Shown: positions 1-7,234 of the stretch, piece by piece
Position numbering within the stretch: position 1 is the stretch's first letter
Layout: every line of letters begins with the position of its first letter
Made by a program: the position numbers and the translations under genes
Assembly: GCA_018262455.1 (NCBI GenBank)
Contig: JAGSPR010000017.1
Location: forward strand, 1 to 30,332
Source of the DNA: Deltaproteobacteria bacterium
GTDB taxonomy: Bacteria > Myxococcota > Polyangia > Haliangiales > Haliangiaceae
Length of the DNA: 30,332 nucleotides
Direction: 5' to 3'
The notes under the pieces: model-generated
The model's database searches: none
Told to the model about the DNA's origin: nothing
Seen by the model: only the letters and a program-made list of their open reading frames with translations

Positions 1-318
1 GGCCGACAGGATGAACCGCAGCTTGGCCGTCTCACCGGCGATCGATCCGGAGATCTCGTCGAGCCGGACCTGACGGTTGTCGGACCAGCACTGCTGGGCG
101 ATGCACTCGGTCTTGCAGATGTTGAGCTCGAGCACCTCGAAGCACTGCTTGCCCTTGAGTCCGCGTGCGACCTGGCGCGGGAGTAGCGCGAAGAACGCGC
201 GGTTGAAGTCCACGATGCGGCGCTCGGAATCGACCACGAAGTAGCTATCGACGATCGCGCTCGCGACCCGCTTGAACTCGGTGAGGAACTGCTGGAGCGC
301 TGGGGACGCGTCAGGCAC
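1..318 (-). CDS. PAS-domain sensory protein, N-terminal part (runs off the window)
   Basis: Only the first 106 codons are in the window; the C-terminal output domain lies outside it, so it may be a sensor kinase or a transcription regulator. The start is GTG at 318: an in-frame TGA lies 11 codons upstream with no other start between, and a TACCAT hexamer ends 6 nt before it. Residues about 11-106 read as a PAS fold, with [17 protein letters not shown] (residues 26-42) typical of its first strands and helix. Cysteines at 59, 68, 72 and 77 ([16 protein letters not shown], then C77) cluster in one stretch, as in PAS domains of many delta-proteobacterial sigma54-type regulators. A redox or metal role is possible but not shown. 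It is divergent from the SpoIIE-type phosphatase gene. Confidence 0.72.
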   Translation of the reverse strand, partial: MPDASPALQQFLTEFKRVASAIVDSYFVVDSERRIVDFNRAFFALLPRQVARGLKGKQCFEVLELNICKTECIAQQCWSDNRQVRLDEISGSIAGETAKLRFILSA

Positions 319-366
319 CGGCGAATGGTAGCAGTTCGCCCGAGGCTGTCATAATGTCCCCCCCGG
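319..366. promoter_or_regulatory. Divergent promoter region between PAS gene and phosphatase operon
   Basis: On the minus strand, TACCAT (forward 325-330) ends 6 nt before the GTG at 318, with an ATGACA hexamer 16 nt further upstream. On the plus strand, CATAAT (350-355) ends 11 nt before the ATG at 367. Both are plausible -10 elements; the first would make a leaderless mRNA. No experimental support. Confidence 0.45.
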
Positions 367-2088
367 ATGGCCAATCCTGGGAGCCCCGCCCGATCGGGAA
401 CGAGCCTGTCCGTCAAGATGATCTTGACGACGACGTTCCTGATCGTGGTGACGGTCGTCGGCTCCGGCATGCTCAACGTGATGAACGTCAGGCGCGTGTT
501 CTCGGACACGACGCAGCAGCAGATCGAGATGTTCCGCAACGGCCGCGAGACGCTCGGCGAGTTCGGCACCCCGCTGTTCGCGCGCGCGGTCGAGGGCGCC
601 TTGATCGACCATGGCAAGGACGTCGACATCGTCCGGCTGGCCTCGAGCACGGTCGGCGGCGACACCCAGGAAGCCAACGGCAAGAAGGACTACGGGCTAC
701 GCTTCGCGATGGTGCTCGATCTCCACCAGGCCGTCGTCGCGCAGTGCGCCGAGGACGTCGAGCTCAGGTGCACGGCGGAGAACAACCAGACCCACGAGCC
801 GATAGGTCCAGCCCTCGGGCCGCTCGCGGTGGAGGCGTGGACCCAGGCGCTCGCGGCGTGGAAGCTGGCGGCTGCCACGAACGGGGCCGCGCTGGTCCGG
901 TTCGACGTGACCGCGAACGGCGCGAAGTACCGGGTGTTCGCCTACCCCGTGATCATCGGGGCCCCGGTCACCGCGGCGAACGCGCTGGCGAGCACCGCGG
1001 TGCAGGGCTACGTCGTGCTCGGGTACGACCTCGCGCCGATCGAGTGGTTCGCGGTGGTCGCCGACGAGGAGAAGGCCGCGGCGTCGAAGCGCGCCGTGCT
1101 CTACAGCGGTGGTGTCGGGGCGCTGTTCGTGGTGATCGGGACCGTGCTCGCGATCCTGCAAGGCCTCTCGATCTCGCGGCCGATCAAGCAGCTCGCCTGG
1201 CGCGCCGATCAGATCGCCCGCGGTGACCTCGGGGCGCGGGTCGAGATCACCTCGCGCGACGAGATCGGCCTGCTCGGTCAGAACTTCAACTTCATGGCCG
1301 ACCAGATCTCGATCCTGCTCGAGCACACCGCCGAGAAGGCCCGGATCGAACAGGAGCTCGAGGTCGCCCGGGCGATCCAGGAGACCCTGGTCCCGACCAG
1401 CGATCCGGTCGACCAGGGCGTCCTCAAGTTCGCGGGCTACTACCAGCCAGCCGCGCAGACCGGCGGTGACTGGTGGACGTGGAGCAAGCTCGTCGATCAC
1501 AAGATCCTGGTCGTGATCGGTGACGTCACGGGCCACGGGGTGCCCTCCGCGATGATCACCGCCGCCGCCAAGGCCGCATGTGATGTCGCACGTCACGTCC
1601 ATCACGACGACGTGACCGTGAGCCGGCTGCTCGAGATCATGAACCACGCGATCTTCGAGAGCGCGCAGCGCCGGTTCGTGATGACGTGCTTCGCCTCGAT
1701 CGTCGACACCAGGGCGCGCACGATCACCTACGCCAACGCCGGCCATAACTTCCCGTACCTGTTCCGCGTGACCGACGGCAAGGGCGACTTCGGCTCGCTG
1801 ATGATCCGAGGCAACCGGCTCGGCGATGATCCGACCTCGAAGTACGAGGCCAAGACCACCGAGCTCGCCGCAGGGGACGTGCTCGTCTGGTACACCGACG
1901 GCATCGTCGAGTGCGAGAACGCCAGCGGCGAGGAGTACGGCGAGAAGCGGTTCCGGGCCTCGGTCCGGCGGGCCGCGGCACTCGACCCCGGCGAGATGCG
2001 CGACGCGATCGTCGCCGACGCGACCGGCTTCTTCGGAGCGATGCCTCGCAAGGACGACATCACCATGATCGTGGGGAGGATCACTTGA
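367..2088 (+). CDS. Membrane-bound HAMP/SpoIIE-type PP2C serine phosphatase
   Basis: 573 aa. A helix at about 19-39 and another at 243-267 flank an extracytoplasmic sensor region of roughly 200 residues (40-242). A HAMP linker follows at 268-320, then a coiled segment (EQELEVARAIQETLVP) and a SpoIIE/RsbU-type PP2C domain at about 350-572. Metal-binding signatures are visible: GGDWW (D368), GDVTGHG (385-391), YTDG (509-512) and DDIT (563-566). Such phosphatases dephosphorylate STAS anti-anti-sigma proteins in partner switching. Here the signal would come from outside the inner membrane. ATG at 367 is used; Met18 just before the first helix is an alternative. The stop overlaps the TTG start of the next gene. 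A HATPase/STAS pair that could be its target lies at 8104-8894 (inference). Confidence 0.9.
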   Translation: MANPGSPARSGTSLSVKMILTTTFLIVVTVVGSGMLNVMNVRRVFSDTTQQQIEMFRNGRETLGEFGTPLFARAVEGALIDHGKDVDIVRLASSTVGGDTQEANGKKDYGLRFAMVLDLHQAVVAQCAEDVELRCTAENNQTHEPIGPALGPLAVEAWTQALAAWKLAAATNGAALVRFDVTANGAKYRVFAYPVIIGAPVTAANALASTAVQGYVVLGYDLAPIEWFAVVADEEKAAASKRAVLYSGGVGALFVVIGTVLAILQGLSISRPIKQLAWRADQIARGDLGARVEITSRDEIGLLGQNFNFMADQISILLEHTAEKARIEQELEVARAIQETLVPTSDPVDQGVLKFAGYYQPAAQTGGDWWTWSKLVDHKILVVIGDVTGHGVPSAMITAAAKAACDVARHVHHDDVTVSRLLEIMNHAIFESAQRRFVMTCFASIVDTRARTITYANAGHNFPYLFRVTDGKGDFGSLMIRGNRLGDDPTSKYEAKTTELAAGDVLVWYTDGIVECENASGEEYGEKRFRASVRRAAALDPGEMRDAIVADATGFFGAMPRKDDITMIVGRIT

Positions 2089-4631
2089 GGCTCGTGATCG
2101 CGATCGCGCTGGCGTGCGCGACGGTCCCCTTCGTGGAGGGCCGGGTCGCGAGCGCGGCCGTCGATGACGATCTCCGGGACGGCGACCGTTACTTCGAGAA
2201 CGCCGACTGGCAGCGAGCGGCCGCCGCGTTCGATCGCGCGATCGCCAAGGCTCCCGGCCAGGTCTCGGCGGCGGCCTACGGCAAGCGCGCCGCGATCTAC
2301 ATCATCCTCAAGAACTACCAGGGCGGCCTCGCCTTCATCGAGAAGGCGAAGGCTCGTCACCCCGATGCGCCCGAGGTCCTCGAACAGGAGGCGTTGATCC
2401 TGTGGGAGACCGACCATCGCGAGGCGGCGATCAAGGTGGCGGAGCGGGTCGTCGCGGCGCGGCCTCAGGCGTTCACGAACCAGAAGCTGATCGGGGACTA
2501 CCACGCGGCGCGCGATCCCGCGAGGACCGCCACGGCGTACGAGGCCTACCTGGCCAGCCGGCCTCGCGAGCTCGAGCAGGGCGATGTGTTGCCCCGCGTC
2601 CGCCTCGGGTTCGCGTACCTGGCCAGCGCCCGCCTCGCGATCGCCGACGGAGATGAGGCCCGCGCCCAGGCGCTCTACGGCCGCGCCGCGCAGCAACTCG
2701 AGATCGTGCAGCGCCGGCTCGGCAAGCGCCCCAACGCCCAGGTCAACGCCGACAACGGGCTGTGCGCGGCCTACACGGGCATGGGCCGGTTCGATCAGGC
2801 GGTCACCGTGTGCGAGCGCATCGTCCAGGATCCCAGGCGGATCGACGACACGGGCTCGGTCTGGTTCAACCTCGCGACCGCCTACCTCGCGCGCAACCAG
2901 ACCAAGAAGGCACGCGCGGCGGCGACCGAGTTCGGCCGGATCCGCAAGGGCGAGGCCCGCGGCTACCTGCTCGTCGGCGACACGTTCTTCGCGGATCGCG
3001 ACTGGAGCGCCGCGCTCGACCAGTACCTGCGCGCCGAGAAGGTGATGAAGCGAGGCCAGCCGTACGACGAGGTCCAGCTCTCGATCCGGCTCGGCAAGAC
3101 CTATCGCCGGCTGCCCGCGCCGTCGGGGGGTGCCAATGGCAACCTCGCGCTCGCGGTCGACAAGCTGACGACCGCCTACGCCGCGAACCCGAACCGCATC
3201 GAGCTCGCGATCGAGCTGGGGGGCGCCTATCTCGAGGCGAAGCAGGACGCCAAGGCGGTGGCGCTGACCGACAAGCTGCTCGCGAGCGCCGCGCTCGCCA
3301 AGGCGCCGGCGGAGACCCGCGCGAGCGTGCTCGTCGTCGCCGGCAAGGCGCTGTTCAACTCGCACAAGCTCAAGGAGGCGCGCCAGCGGTTCGAGGCCGC
3401 ACAGCAGATCCGCCCGGTCGACGTCACGATCCGGCGCGCGCTCGTGCTGACGATCAACGAGCAGGCGTTCGAGGCCGGCATGGATGGCAAGGCCGCGCAG
3501 GCCCTGCTCGAGCAGGGGCTCGCGATCGACCCGGGCTCGCCGGTGACGATGACCAACCTCGCGGTGCTGGCGATCGACCGCGGCGACTGCGGGGCCGCGC
3601 GCCAGCAGCTCGTCAAGCTCGAGTCGATCCGAGGCCACGACCGCGTCGTCCGCGCGCGGCTGGTCGCGCGCAGCTGGCTGTGCGGGACCCGACCGGATCC
3701 CAAGAAGGCAGCGGAGGCGTTCGCGGTCGCCGAGCGGGAGGCCAGGAAGGCGAATGCCTCGCTCGCGCTCGCGGAGATCTACACCGAGTGGGCACCGCTC
3801 GTGTGGGACACCGATCTGGGCGGGGCGATCGACAAGCTCGAGCTGGCCGTCGCGAGCTCGGCGCAGGACGCGGACGTCGGCAGCGCGGCGAAGCGCAACC
3901 TCGCGCTCGCGGTGTTCCGGCGCGGCTGGAAGCTGATGCGCGAGGCCAAGCCGGCCGAGGCCGCCGCGGACTTCGAGACCGCGATCCGCGATCCGAACGT
4001 GCTCAAGGGCACCGAGCCGCTCGCCTTCGAGTGCTCGTACGCCCTGGCGCTGCTCGACACCAACCGTGCCGTCGACGCGGCCCGGCTGTTCAAGGGGCTG
4101 GCGACCAAGGGCAACCAGGGCGCCTATCTGAAGCCGCCCTACGCGAAGGTCGGCACCCAGTTCTTCGCGGCGTATGCGGGCTATCGCAGCGCCAGCCTCG
4201 CGACGCGCCAGCAGGCCGCGACCGAGCTCGCCAAGCTCGAGGCCGAGGCGCAGGGCACCGCGTTCGGCGACAAGCTCCGCGAGCTGCTCGCGTCGTCGTG
4301 GGAGTCGATCGCCTACGAGCAGTGGCGCACCGGCCAGCTCAGCGCGGCCGGCAGGTCGCTGGTGACCGCCGACAAGTACGCCACCGGCGAGCTCAAGCGA
4401 CGGGTCGCGATGGATCGCATGGCGCTCGCGCTCGGCAAGGGCAACCTCGCCGCGCTCGACGGCCTCGCCGGCAACCCGCCGGAGTCGCTCGTCAACCTCG
4501 GGATCGTCTACGAGCTGATGGGGCGGCCCAAGGACGCGTACGACACCTGGCAGCGTGCGCGTGCCCGCGGCGTCCAGAGCCGGGACCTCCAGCGCTGGAT
4601 CGACACCAAGAAGCGGATCTACGGGTTCTGA
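2085..4631 (+). CDS. Exported tetratricopeptide-repeat (TPR) protein
   Basis: 848 aa from a TTG at 2085 that overlaps the upstream stop (TTGA) and has a strong GGGGAGGA ribosome site a few bases before it. This start exposes a clean signal peptide (RLVIAIALACATVPFV, cleavage near VASA-AV). The mature protein is almost wholly helical repeats: DGDRYFENADWQRAAAAFD and AIAKAPGQ near residues 30-55 are a textbook TPR, and similar 34-residue units recur to the C-terminus (for example AYDTWQRARARG near the end). No enzyme motif is seen. TPR proteins of this type act as scaffolds. Its place between a transmembrane phosphatase and a PhnD-like periplasmic protein suggests that it bridges them in the periplasm (inference). 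Confidence 0.85.
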   Translation: MRLVIAIALACATVPFVEGRVASAAVDDDLRDGDRYFENADWQRAAAAFDRAIAKAPGQVSAAAYGKRAAIYIILKNYQGGLAFIEKAKARHPDAPEVLEQEALILWETDHREAAIKVAERVVAARPQAFTNQKLIGDYHAARDPARTATAYEAYLASRPRELEQGDVLPRVRLGFAYLASARLAIADGDEARAQALYGRAAQQLEIVQRRLGKRPNAQVNADNGLCAAYTGMGRFDQAVTVCERIVQDPRRIDDTGSVWFNLATAYLARNQTKKARAAATEFGRIRKGEARGYLLVGDTFFADRDWSAALDQYLRAEKVMKRGQPYDEVQLSIRLGKTYRRLPAPSGGANGNLALAVDKLTTAYAANPNRIELAIELGGAYLEAKQDAKAVALTDKLLASAALAKAPAETRASVLVVAGKALFNSHKLKEARQRFEAAQQIRPVDVTIRRALVLTINEQAFEAGMDGKAAQALLEQGLAIDPGSPVTMTNLAVLAIDRGDCGAARQQLVKLESIRGHDRVVRARLVARSWLCGTRPDPKKAAEAFAVAEREARKANASLALAEIYTEWAPLVWDTDLGGAIDKLELAVASSAQDADVGSAAKRNLALAVFRRGWKLMREAKPAEAAADFETAIRDPNVLKGTEPLAFECSYALALLDTNRAVDAARLFKGLATKGNQGAYLKPPYAKVGTQFFAAYAGYRSASLATRQQAATELAKLEAEAQGTAFGDKLRELLASSWESIAYEQWRTGQLSAAGRSLVTADKYATGELKRRVAMDRMALALGKGNLAALDGLAGNPPESLVNLGIVYELMGRPKDAYDTWQRARARGVQSRDLQRWIDTKKRIYGF

Positions 4632-4633
4632 TC

Positions 4634-5530
4634 ATGCGCACCCCCTGGATCCTCCTCGGCCTGGTCCTGCTGTGCGGCGTCGCGCACGCGCAGCCCCGCA
4701 AGCTCGCGATCGGCATCTACACCCCGTCGGTGGAGTTCGGCACGGCGACCGCGCGGCTCGCGTACGTCAAGGCGCTCGGCAAGGCGATCGAGCAGACCAC
4801 CGGGCTCGAGGTCGACGCGCAGTCCTATGCGACCCTCGGCGCGCTCACCAAGGCGAACGTCGACTTCGCGATCATCGACGGCCCGTGCTACGCGACCAAC
4901 CTCGGCTGGAGGCTGCTCGCCACCTCCACCATCGGAGGCAGCACGACCCGCCCATGGGGGCTGTTCTCGGCCGCGGGCGACACCCTGCAGGCGCTCAAGG
5001 GCAAGCGGCTCGCGTTCATCGCGACCGGCTGCAACGACGCCGGGTTCGTCGACCACGCGATGCTCGACTCCGAGGTCGATGCCGGGTTCTTCGGCGCGCG
5101 CGTCGGCAAGCAGGATCTCACCGCCGCGGTCGCCGAGGTCGCGTCGTACAAGACCGCGCAGGCCGTGTTCGCGCCGGTGGGCTCCGCCAAGGGGCTGACC
5201 AAGGTGTTCGACACCGGCGCGGTGCCCAACCCGGCGTTCGTCGATCTCGGCTCGAAGCTCCCCGCCGCCACCGTCGACAAGATCGCGGCGGCGGTGATCG
5301 GCTATGGCGGTGGGGGCGCGATCACCGGCTGGACCAAGCCCGTGCGCGACGGCTACACCGCGTTCGCGAGCCGGCTGCGCAGGACCGTCAAGGCCGGCAT
5401 GCTCGCGAGCCCCGAGCCGGTCCGCCTCGATGCCAAGGACGTGCTGATCGAGCCGCAGACCGTGCGGGACTCGGCGTTGATCAACGTCCGCCATCTGTTC
5501 GTCCGCACGCCCGGCGAGCGGATGGACTGA
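4634..5530 (+). CDS. PhnD-like phosphate/phosphonate periplasmic binding protein
   Basis: 298 aa with a signal peptide (WILLGLVLLCGVAHA, cleaved before QP at about residue 19). The body matches the PhnD/type 2 periplasmic binding fold (PF12974 family): an N-terminal strand LAIGIYTPSVEF, a segment VDFAIIDGPCYATN where ligand-binding residues usually lie, and ALKGKRLAFIATGCNDAGF, the usual hinge/second lobe opening. No ABC permease or ATPase gene is adjacent, so it is unlikely to serve a classical uptake system from this locus. Orphan PhnD-like proteins often act as ligand sensors for membrane kinases or phosphatases. ATG lies 2 nt after the TPR stop, indicating one operon. Confidence 0.78.
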   Translation: MRTPWILLGLVLLCGVAHAQPRKLAIGIYTPSVEFGTATARLAYVKALGKAIEQTTGLEVDAQSYATLGALTKANVDFAIIDGPCYATNLGWRLLATSTIGGSTTRPWGLFSAAGDTLQALKGKRLAFIATGCNDAGFVDHAMLDSEVDAGFFGARVGKQDLTAAVAEVASYKTAQAVFAPVGSAKGLTKVFDTGAVPNPAFVDLGSKLPAATVDKIAAAVIGYGGGGAITGWTKPVRDGYTAFASRLRRTVKAGMLASPEPVRLDAKDVLIEPQTVRDSALINVRHLFVRTPGERMD

Positions 5531-5535
5531 GCCCG

Positions 5536-6189
5536 ATGCTGGCGTTGATCGCAGGGCTCGCCGGGATCGTGGCCTTGATCGGCCTGGCCCGGCTGTACCT
5601 CCGCCTCGGCACCCGCCGGTTCTTCCTGGTGATGCTGGGGACCACGCTCGTGGTCGCGGCCGGCGTGGGCATCGTGCGCGTCACCGGCTGCGGCCTGAAG
5701 CCCGAAACCCTCGACCTCGTCGACGAGACGGTCGGTGGCCAGCGCTGGCTCCGCCACCCGAGCTGGAAGCTCCATCACCCGGGCGCCGGGTACACGCCCG
5801 ACCGCGAGCTCGCCGAGCAGCTCGAGGGCTACTGGACGACCTGCGAGGCCTATCACCAGTCCGGGGCGGTGCTCGTCGTCTGCGCGATCGAGGTCGAGAT
5901 CGCGTCACGGGCCGAGTTCGTCGCGCAGGTCCGGGGCGCGGAGCGCGGGGTCACGAACGCGGAGATCGCCGCGCTCCCCACGCTCAGCGACGCTGGCACC
6001 AAGCTGGTCGACGACCTCGGCTGGACCGACGGCCACGGCACGGCCTACCTGCACTTCGTGATGCGCAGCGGTGTCCACGTCCGGCTCAAGCTGTTCACCG
6101 TCGACGGCGGGCTCGCGATGCTGCTGGTCACGTCGCGTGCCCCCGACGAGCTGGCCGATGTCGTGACGAGCTTCGCGCCCGTTCGCTGA
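5536..6189 (+). CDS. Small membrane protein with two N-terminal helices, unknown family
   Basis: 217 aa. I do not recognise the family. Two hydrophobic segments (about residues 3-22, LALIAGLAGIVALIGLARL, and 29-50, RFFLVMLGTTLVVAAGVG) are followed by a soluble domain of about 165 residues with three cysteines (one at the membrane exit, two in the middle: WTTCEAY and VVCAIEV). The domain ends in a strand-rich stretch (VRLKLFTVDGGLAMLLVTSRAP). The ATG lies 5 nt after the PhnD-like stop, so it is probably the last gene of the phosphatase operon. A hairpin without a T-tract lies about 25 nt after its stop. Confidence 0.68.
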   Translation: MLALIAGLAGIVALIGLARLYLRLGTRRFFLVMLGTTLVVAAGVGIVRVTGCGLKPETLDLVDETVGGQRWLRHPSWKLHHPGAGYTPDRELAEQLEGYWTTCEAYHQSGAVLVVCAIEVEIASRAEFVAQVRGAERGVTNAEIAALPTLSDAGTKLVDDLGWTDGHGTAYLHFVMRSGVHVRLKLFTVDGGLAMLLVTSRAPDELADVVTSFAPVR

Positions 6190-6212
6190 GTCGGCGCGAG
6201 CGGCGGGGCAAC

Positions 6213-6234
6213 TTGGGGCGACGGAACGCCCCGA
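6213..6234 (+). terminator. GC-rich hairpin after the phosphatase operon, possible terminator
   Basis: Inverted repeat TTGGGGCG / CGCCCCGA around a 6-nt loop (ACGGAA), 8 bp including one G-T pair, 24 nt after the 6189 stop. It lacks a T-tract, so intrinsic termination is only possible, not certain. Confidence 0.35.
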
Positions 6235-6252
6235 AATCCGACACGCTTCGGG

Positions 6253-6269
6253 ATGATTTTCGAAATCAT
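6253..6269. promoter_or_regulatory. AT-rich inverted repeat, candidate operator
   Basis: ATGATTT-TCG-AAATCAT is a 7-bp perfect inverted repeat with a 3-nt centre, in an unusually AT-rich patch of this GC-rich DNA. It lies about 95 bp upstream of the lipoprotein start. It could be a regulator site or a small hairpin; nothing identifies the protein. Confidence 0.25.
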
Positions 6270-6327
6270 TGGAGATCTGTGAAGTGCAGCAACCTGCAGC
6301 ACCGGAAATACAGAATTGACGTTGCCG

Positions 6328-6362
6328 TTGGTGACGGGGGGCAACACGGATAGACTCGCCTC
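6328..6362 (+). promoter_or_regulatory. Leaderless promoter of the 6363 lipoprotein gene
   Basis: TTGGTG (6328-6333), 17-nt spacer, TAGACT (6351-6356), then 6 nt to the GTG at 6363. This geometry puts transcription start at or next to the start codon. Confidence 0.45.
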
Positions 6363-6836
6363 GTGCGGGGGCCTGCGATCGTGGCGTGTCTGTTCGCGAT
6401 GGGGTGTGGAAGCCACCGCGAATCTCCCAAGCCTCATGGGCCACTGGCGTCGCAAGACATGCGGTGCATGCTCCGCATCTCGCAGCGGGGCATCTTCGTC
6501 GATGGCGAGCCGAAGTCCCGTGCCGATGCGGTCGCCTACTGCAAGGGCACGGCTGGCGCGATAGTCGTGATCGAAGACAACGCTACAGATGCCTGGGACC
6601 AGGCGGCTCGCGCGATGGTCGTGATCGAAGACAGGGCCACGAAGGATGAGTGGGACGAGACGCGGTCGGCGCTCCAGCGCGCAGGCGTCCCGATCTACAT
6701 TCGTGGACCGCTCTGCTACGACCCGCGGCCACTCGGCTGTCGCCCCAAGCCGGAACCCGAGCCGGGGCAGGAGCCCAACCCGAGGCATCGCTTCGTCGAC
6801 GAGCCCCCACGCATCAGCCCACCGCCGCCCAAGTAG
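6363..6836 (+). CDS. Small lipoprotein with internal tandem duplication, proline-rich tail
   Basis: 157 aa from GTG at 6363, set by the TAGACT hexamer 6 nt upstream and by the short lipoprotein signal it exposes (ACLFAMGC, acylated Cys at residue 15). After the signal, a domain of about 100 residues contains two near-copies of one segment: GAIVVIEDNATDAWDQ and RAMVVIEDRATKDEWDE, offset by 54 nt. Cysteines follow near LCYDPRPLGC, and the tail is rich in Pro, Glu and Lys (PKPEPEPGQEPNP), ending in PPPPK. I do not recognise the family. It sits alone between two transcription units, so neighbours give no hint of function. Confidence 0.6.
   Translation: MRGPAIVACLFAMGCGSHRESPKPHGPLASQDMRCMLRISQRGIFVDGEPKSRADAVAYCKGTAGAIVVIEDNATDAWDQAARAMVVIEDRATKDEWDETRSALQRAGVPIYIRGPLCYDPRPLGCRPKPEPEPGQEPNPRHRFVDEPPRISPPPPK
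6558..6665 (+). repeat. 54-nt in-frame tandem duplication inside the lipoprotein gene
   Basis: Copies begin at 6558 and 6612. The first 21 nt of the copies differ at one position; the rest has diverged, with a one-codon shift before the shared Trp-Asp. It encodes the repeated VVIED segment. Confidence 0.7.
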
Positions 6837-6874
6837 CGCGCGACGCTGAGCGGTCGAAGTTGGAGCTGAGGTCG

Positions 6875-7222
6875 CTACTTCAGCCTGGCGTACGCGGTCT
6901 TGTTGAACCCGACGATCACCTCGTCGCCGACGACCAGCAGCGGCCGCTTGAGCAGATTCGGCTCGGCGGCGGCGGCCCTGGCGAACGTCGCCGCGTCGGG
7001 CGGCTTGTCCACCCAGCCCTTCGCCTTGGCGGTGGCGTGGCGTGCGTTCATCACCGCGGCCACCGAGCCCGCCTTGGTGACGAGCGATCGCACGGTCGCC
7101 TCGTCGAGCGGGGTCTTGGCGTAGTTGACCTCGTCGAGCTCGATCCCGTCCTTGCGCAAGGAACTCCTCGCGTCACGACAGGTCGTTCAGGTGCTCTTCC
7201 AGTACAGCGTCGTCTGCTTCAC
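6875..7222 (-). CDS. ArsC/Spx-family selenoprotein candidate (in-frame TGA read as Sec12)
   Basis: Read from GTG at 7222 to the stop at 6875-6877 this is 115 residues with one internal TGA (7187-7189, codon 12). The N-terminus reads TTLYWKST-U-TTCRDAR, matching the ArsC/Spx active-site loop (KPTCSTCRKA in ordinary members), with the TGA exactly at the first redox Cys and Cys15 completing a UxxC pair. Cys12 is also the catalytic position in plasmid R773 ArsC. Downstream, ELDEVNYAKTPL and LLKRPLLVVGDEVIVGF are family hallmarks, and 115 aa is the usual length. A TAGGGT hexamer ends 6 nt before the GTG, as at other starts here. A SECIS-like hairpin follows the TGA. Without Sec the frame would start at TTG 7159 and lack the active site. 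The reductase substrate is unknown. A nonsense mutation is the alternative. Confidence 0.78.
7155..7172 (-). promoter_or_regulatory. Bacterial SECIS-like hairpin downstream of the in-frame TGA
   Basis: Stem CGCGAGG / CCUUGCG, 7 bp with one G-U pair, closes a 4-nt loop AGUU. The loop begins after 21 nt of spacing from the UGA. Known bacterial SECIS elements have a short loop with a G in its first two positions and a UGA-to-loop distance of roughly 16-37 nt, and E. coli fdhF has an important GU in its loop; this hairpin meets these criteria. A competing 4-bp fold (CCUU-GCGC-AAGG) is weaker. Confidence 0.65.
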
Positions 7223-7234
7223 GCCCGCACCCTA
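7223..7234 (-). promoter_or_regulatory. TAGGGT -10-like element for the selenoprotein candidate
   Basis: TAGGGT (forward 7229-7234) is separated by 6 nt from GTG 7222, the same geometry as other leaderless starts here. It directly abuts the stop codon of the upstream sugar transferase gene. No convincing -35 is seen. Confidence 0.45.

Noticed and set aside
1728..3638. Long open frame on the minus strand opposite the phosphatase and TPR genes
   Set aside because: Composition is dominated by Arg, Asp, Leu and Val from codon-position shadowing in GC-rich DNA. No family motif is visible and the plus-strand genes are clear.
6875..7159. A shorter 94-residue protein starting at TTG 7159, or a pseudogene with a premature stop
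   Set aside because: That start removes the active-site loop. The TGA sits exactly on the redox Cys position, is followed by a SECIS-like hairpin and preceded by in-frame family sequence and a promoter-like hexamer at the expected distance.
7151..7162. Perfect 12-bp palindrome CCTTGCGCAAGG as a regulator site
   Set aside because: It lies inside coding sequence and half of it is one arm of the stronger SECIS-like hairpin, so an operator role is not needed.
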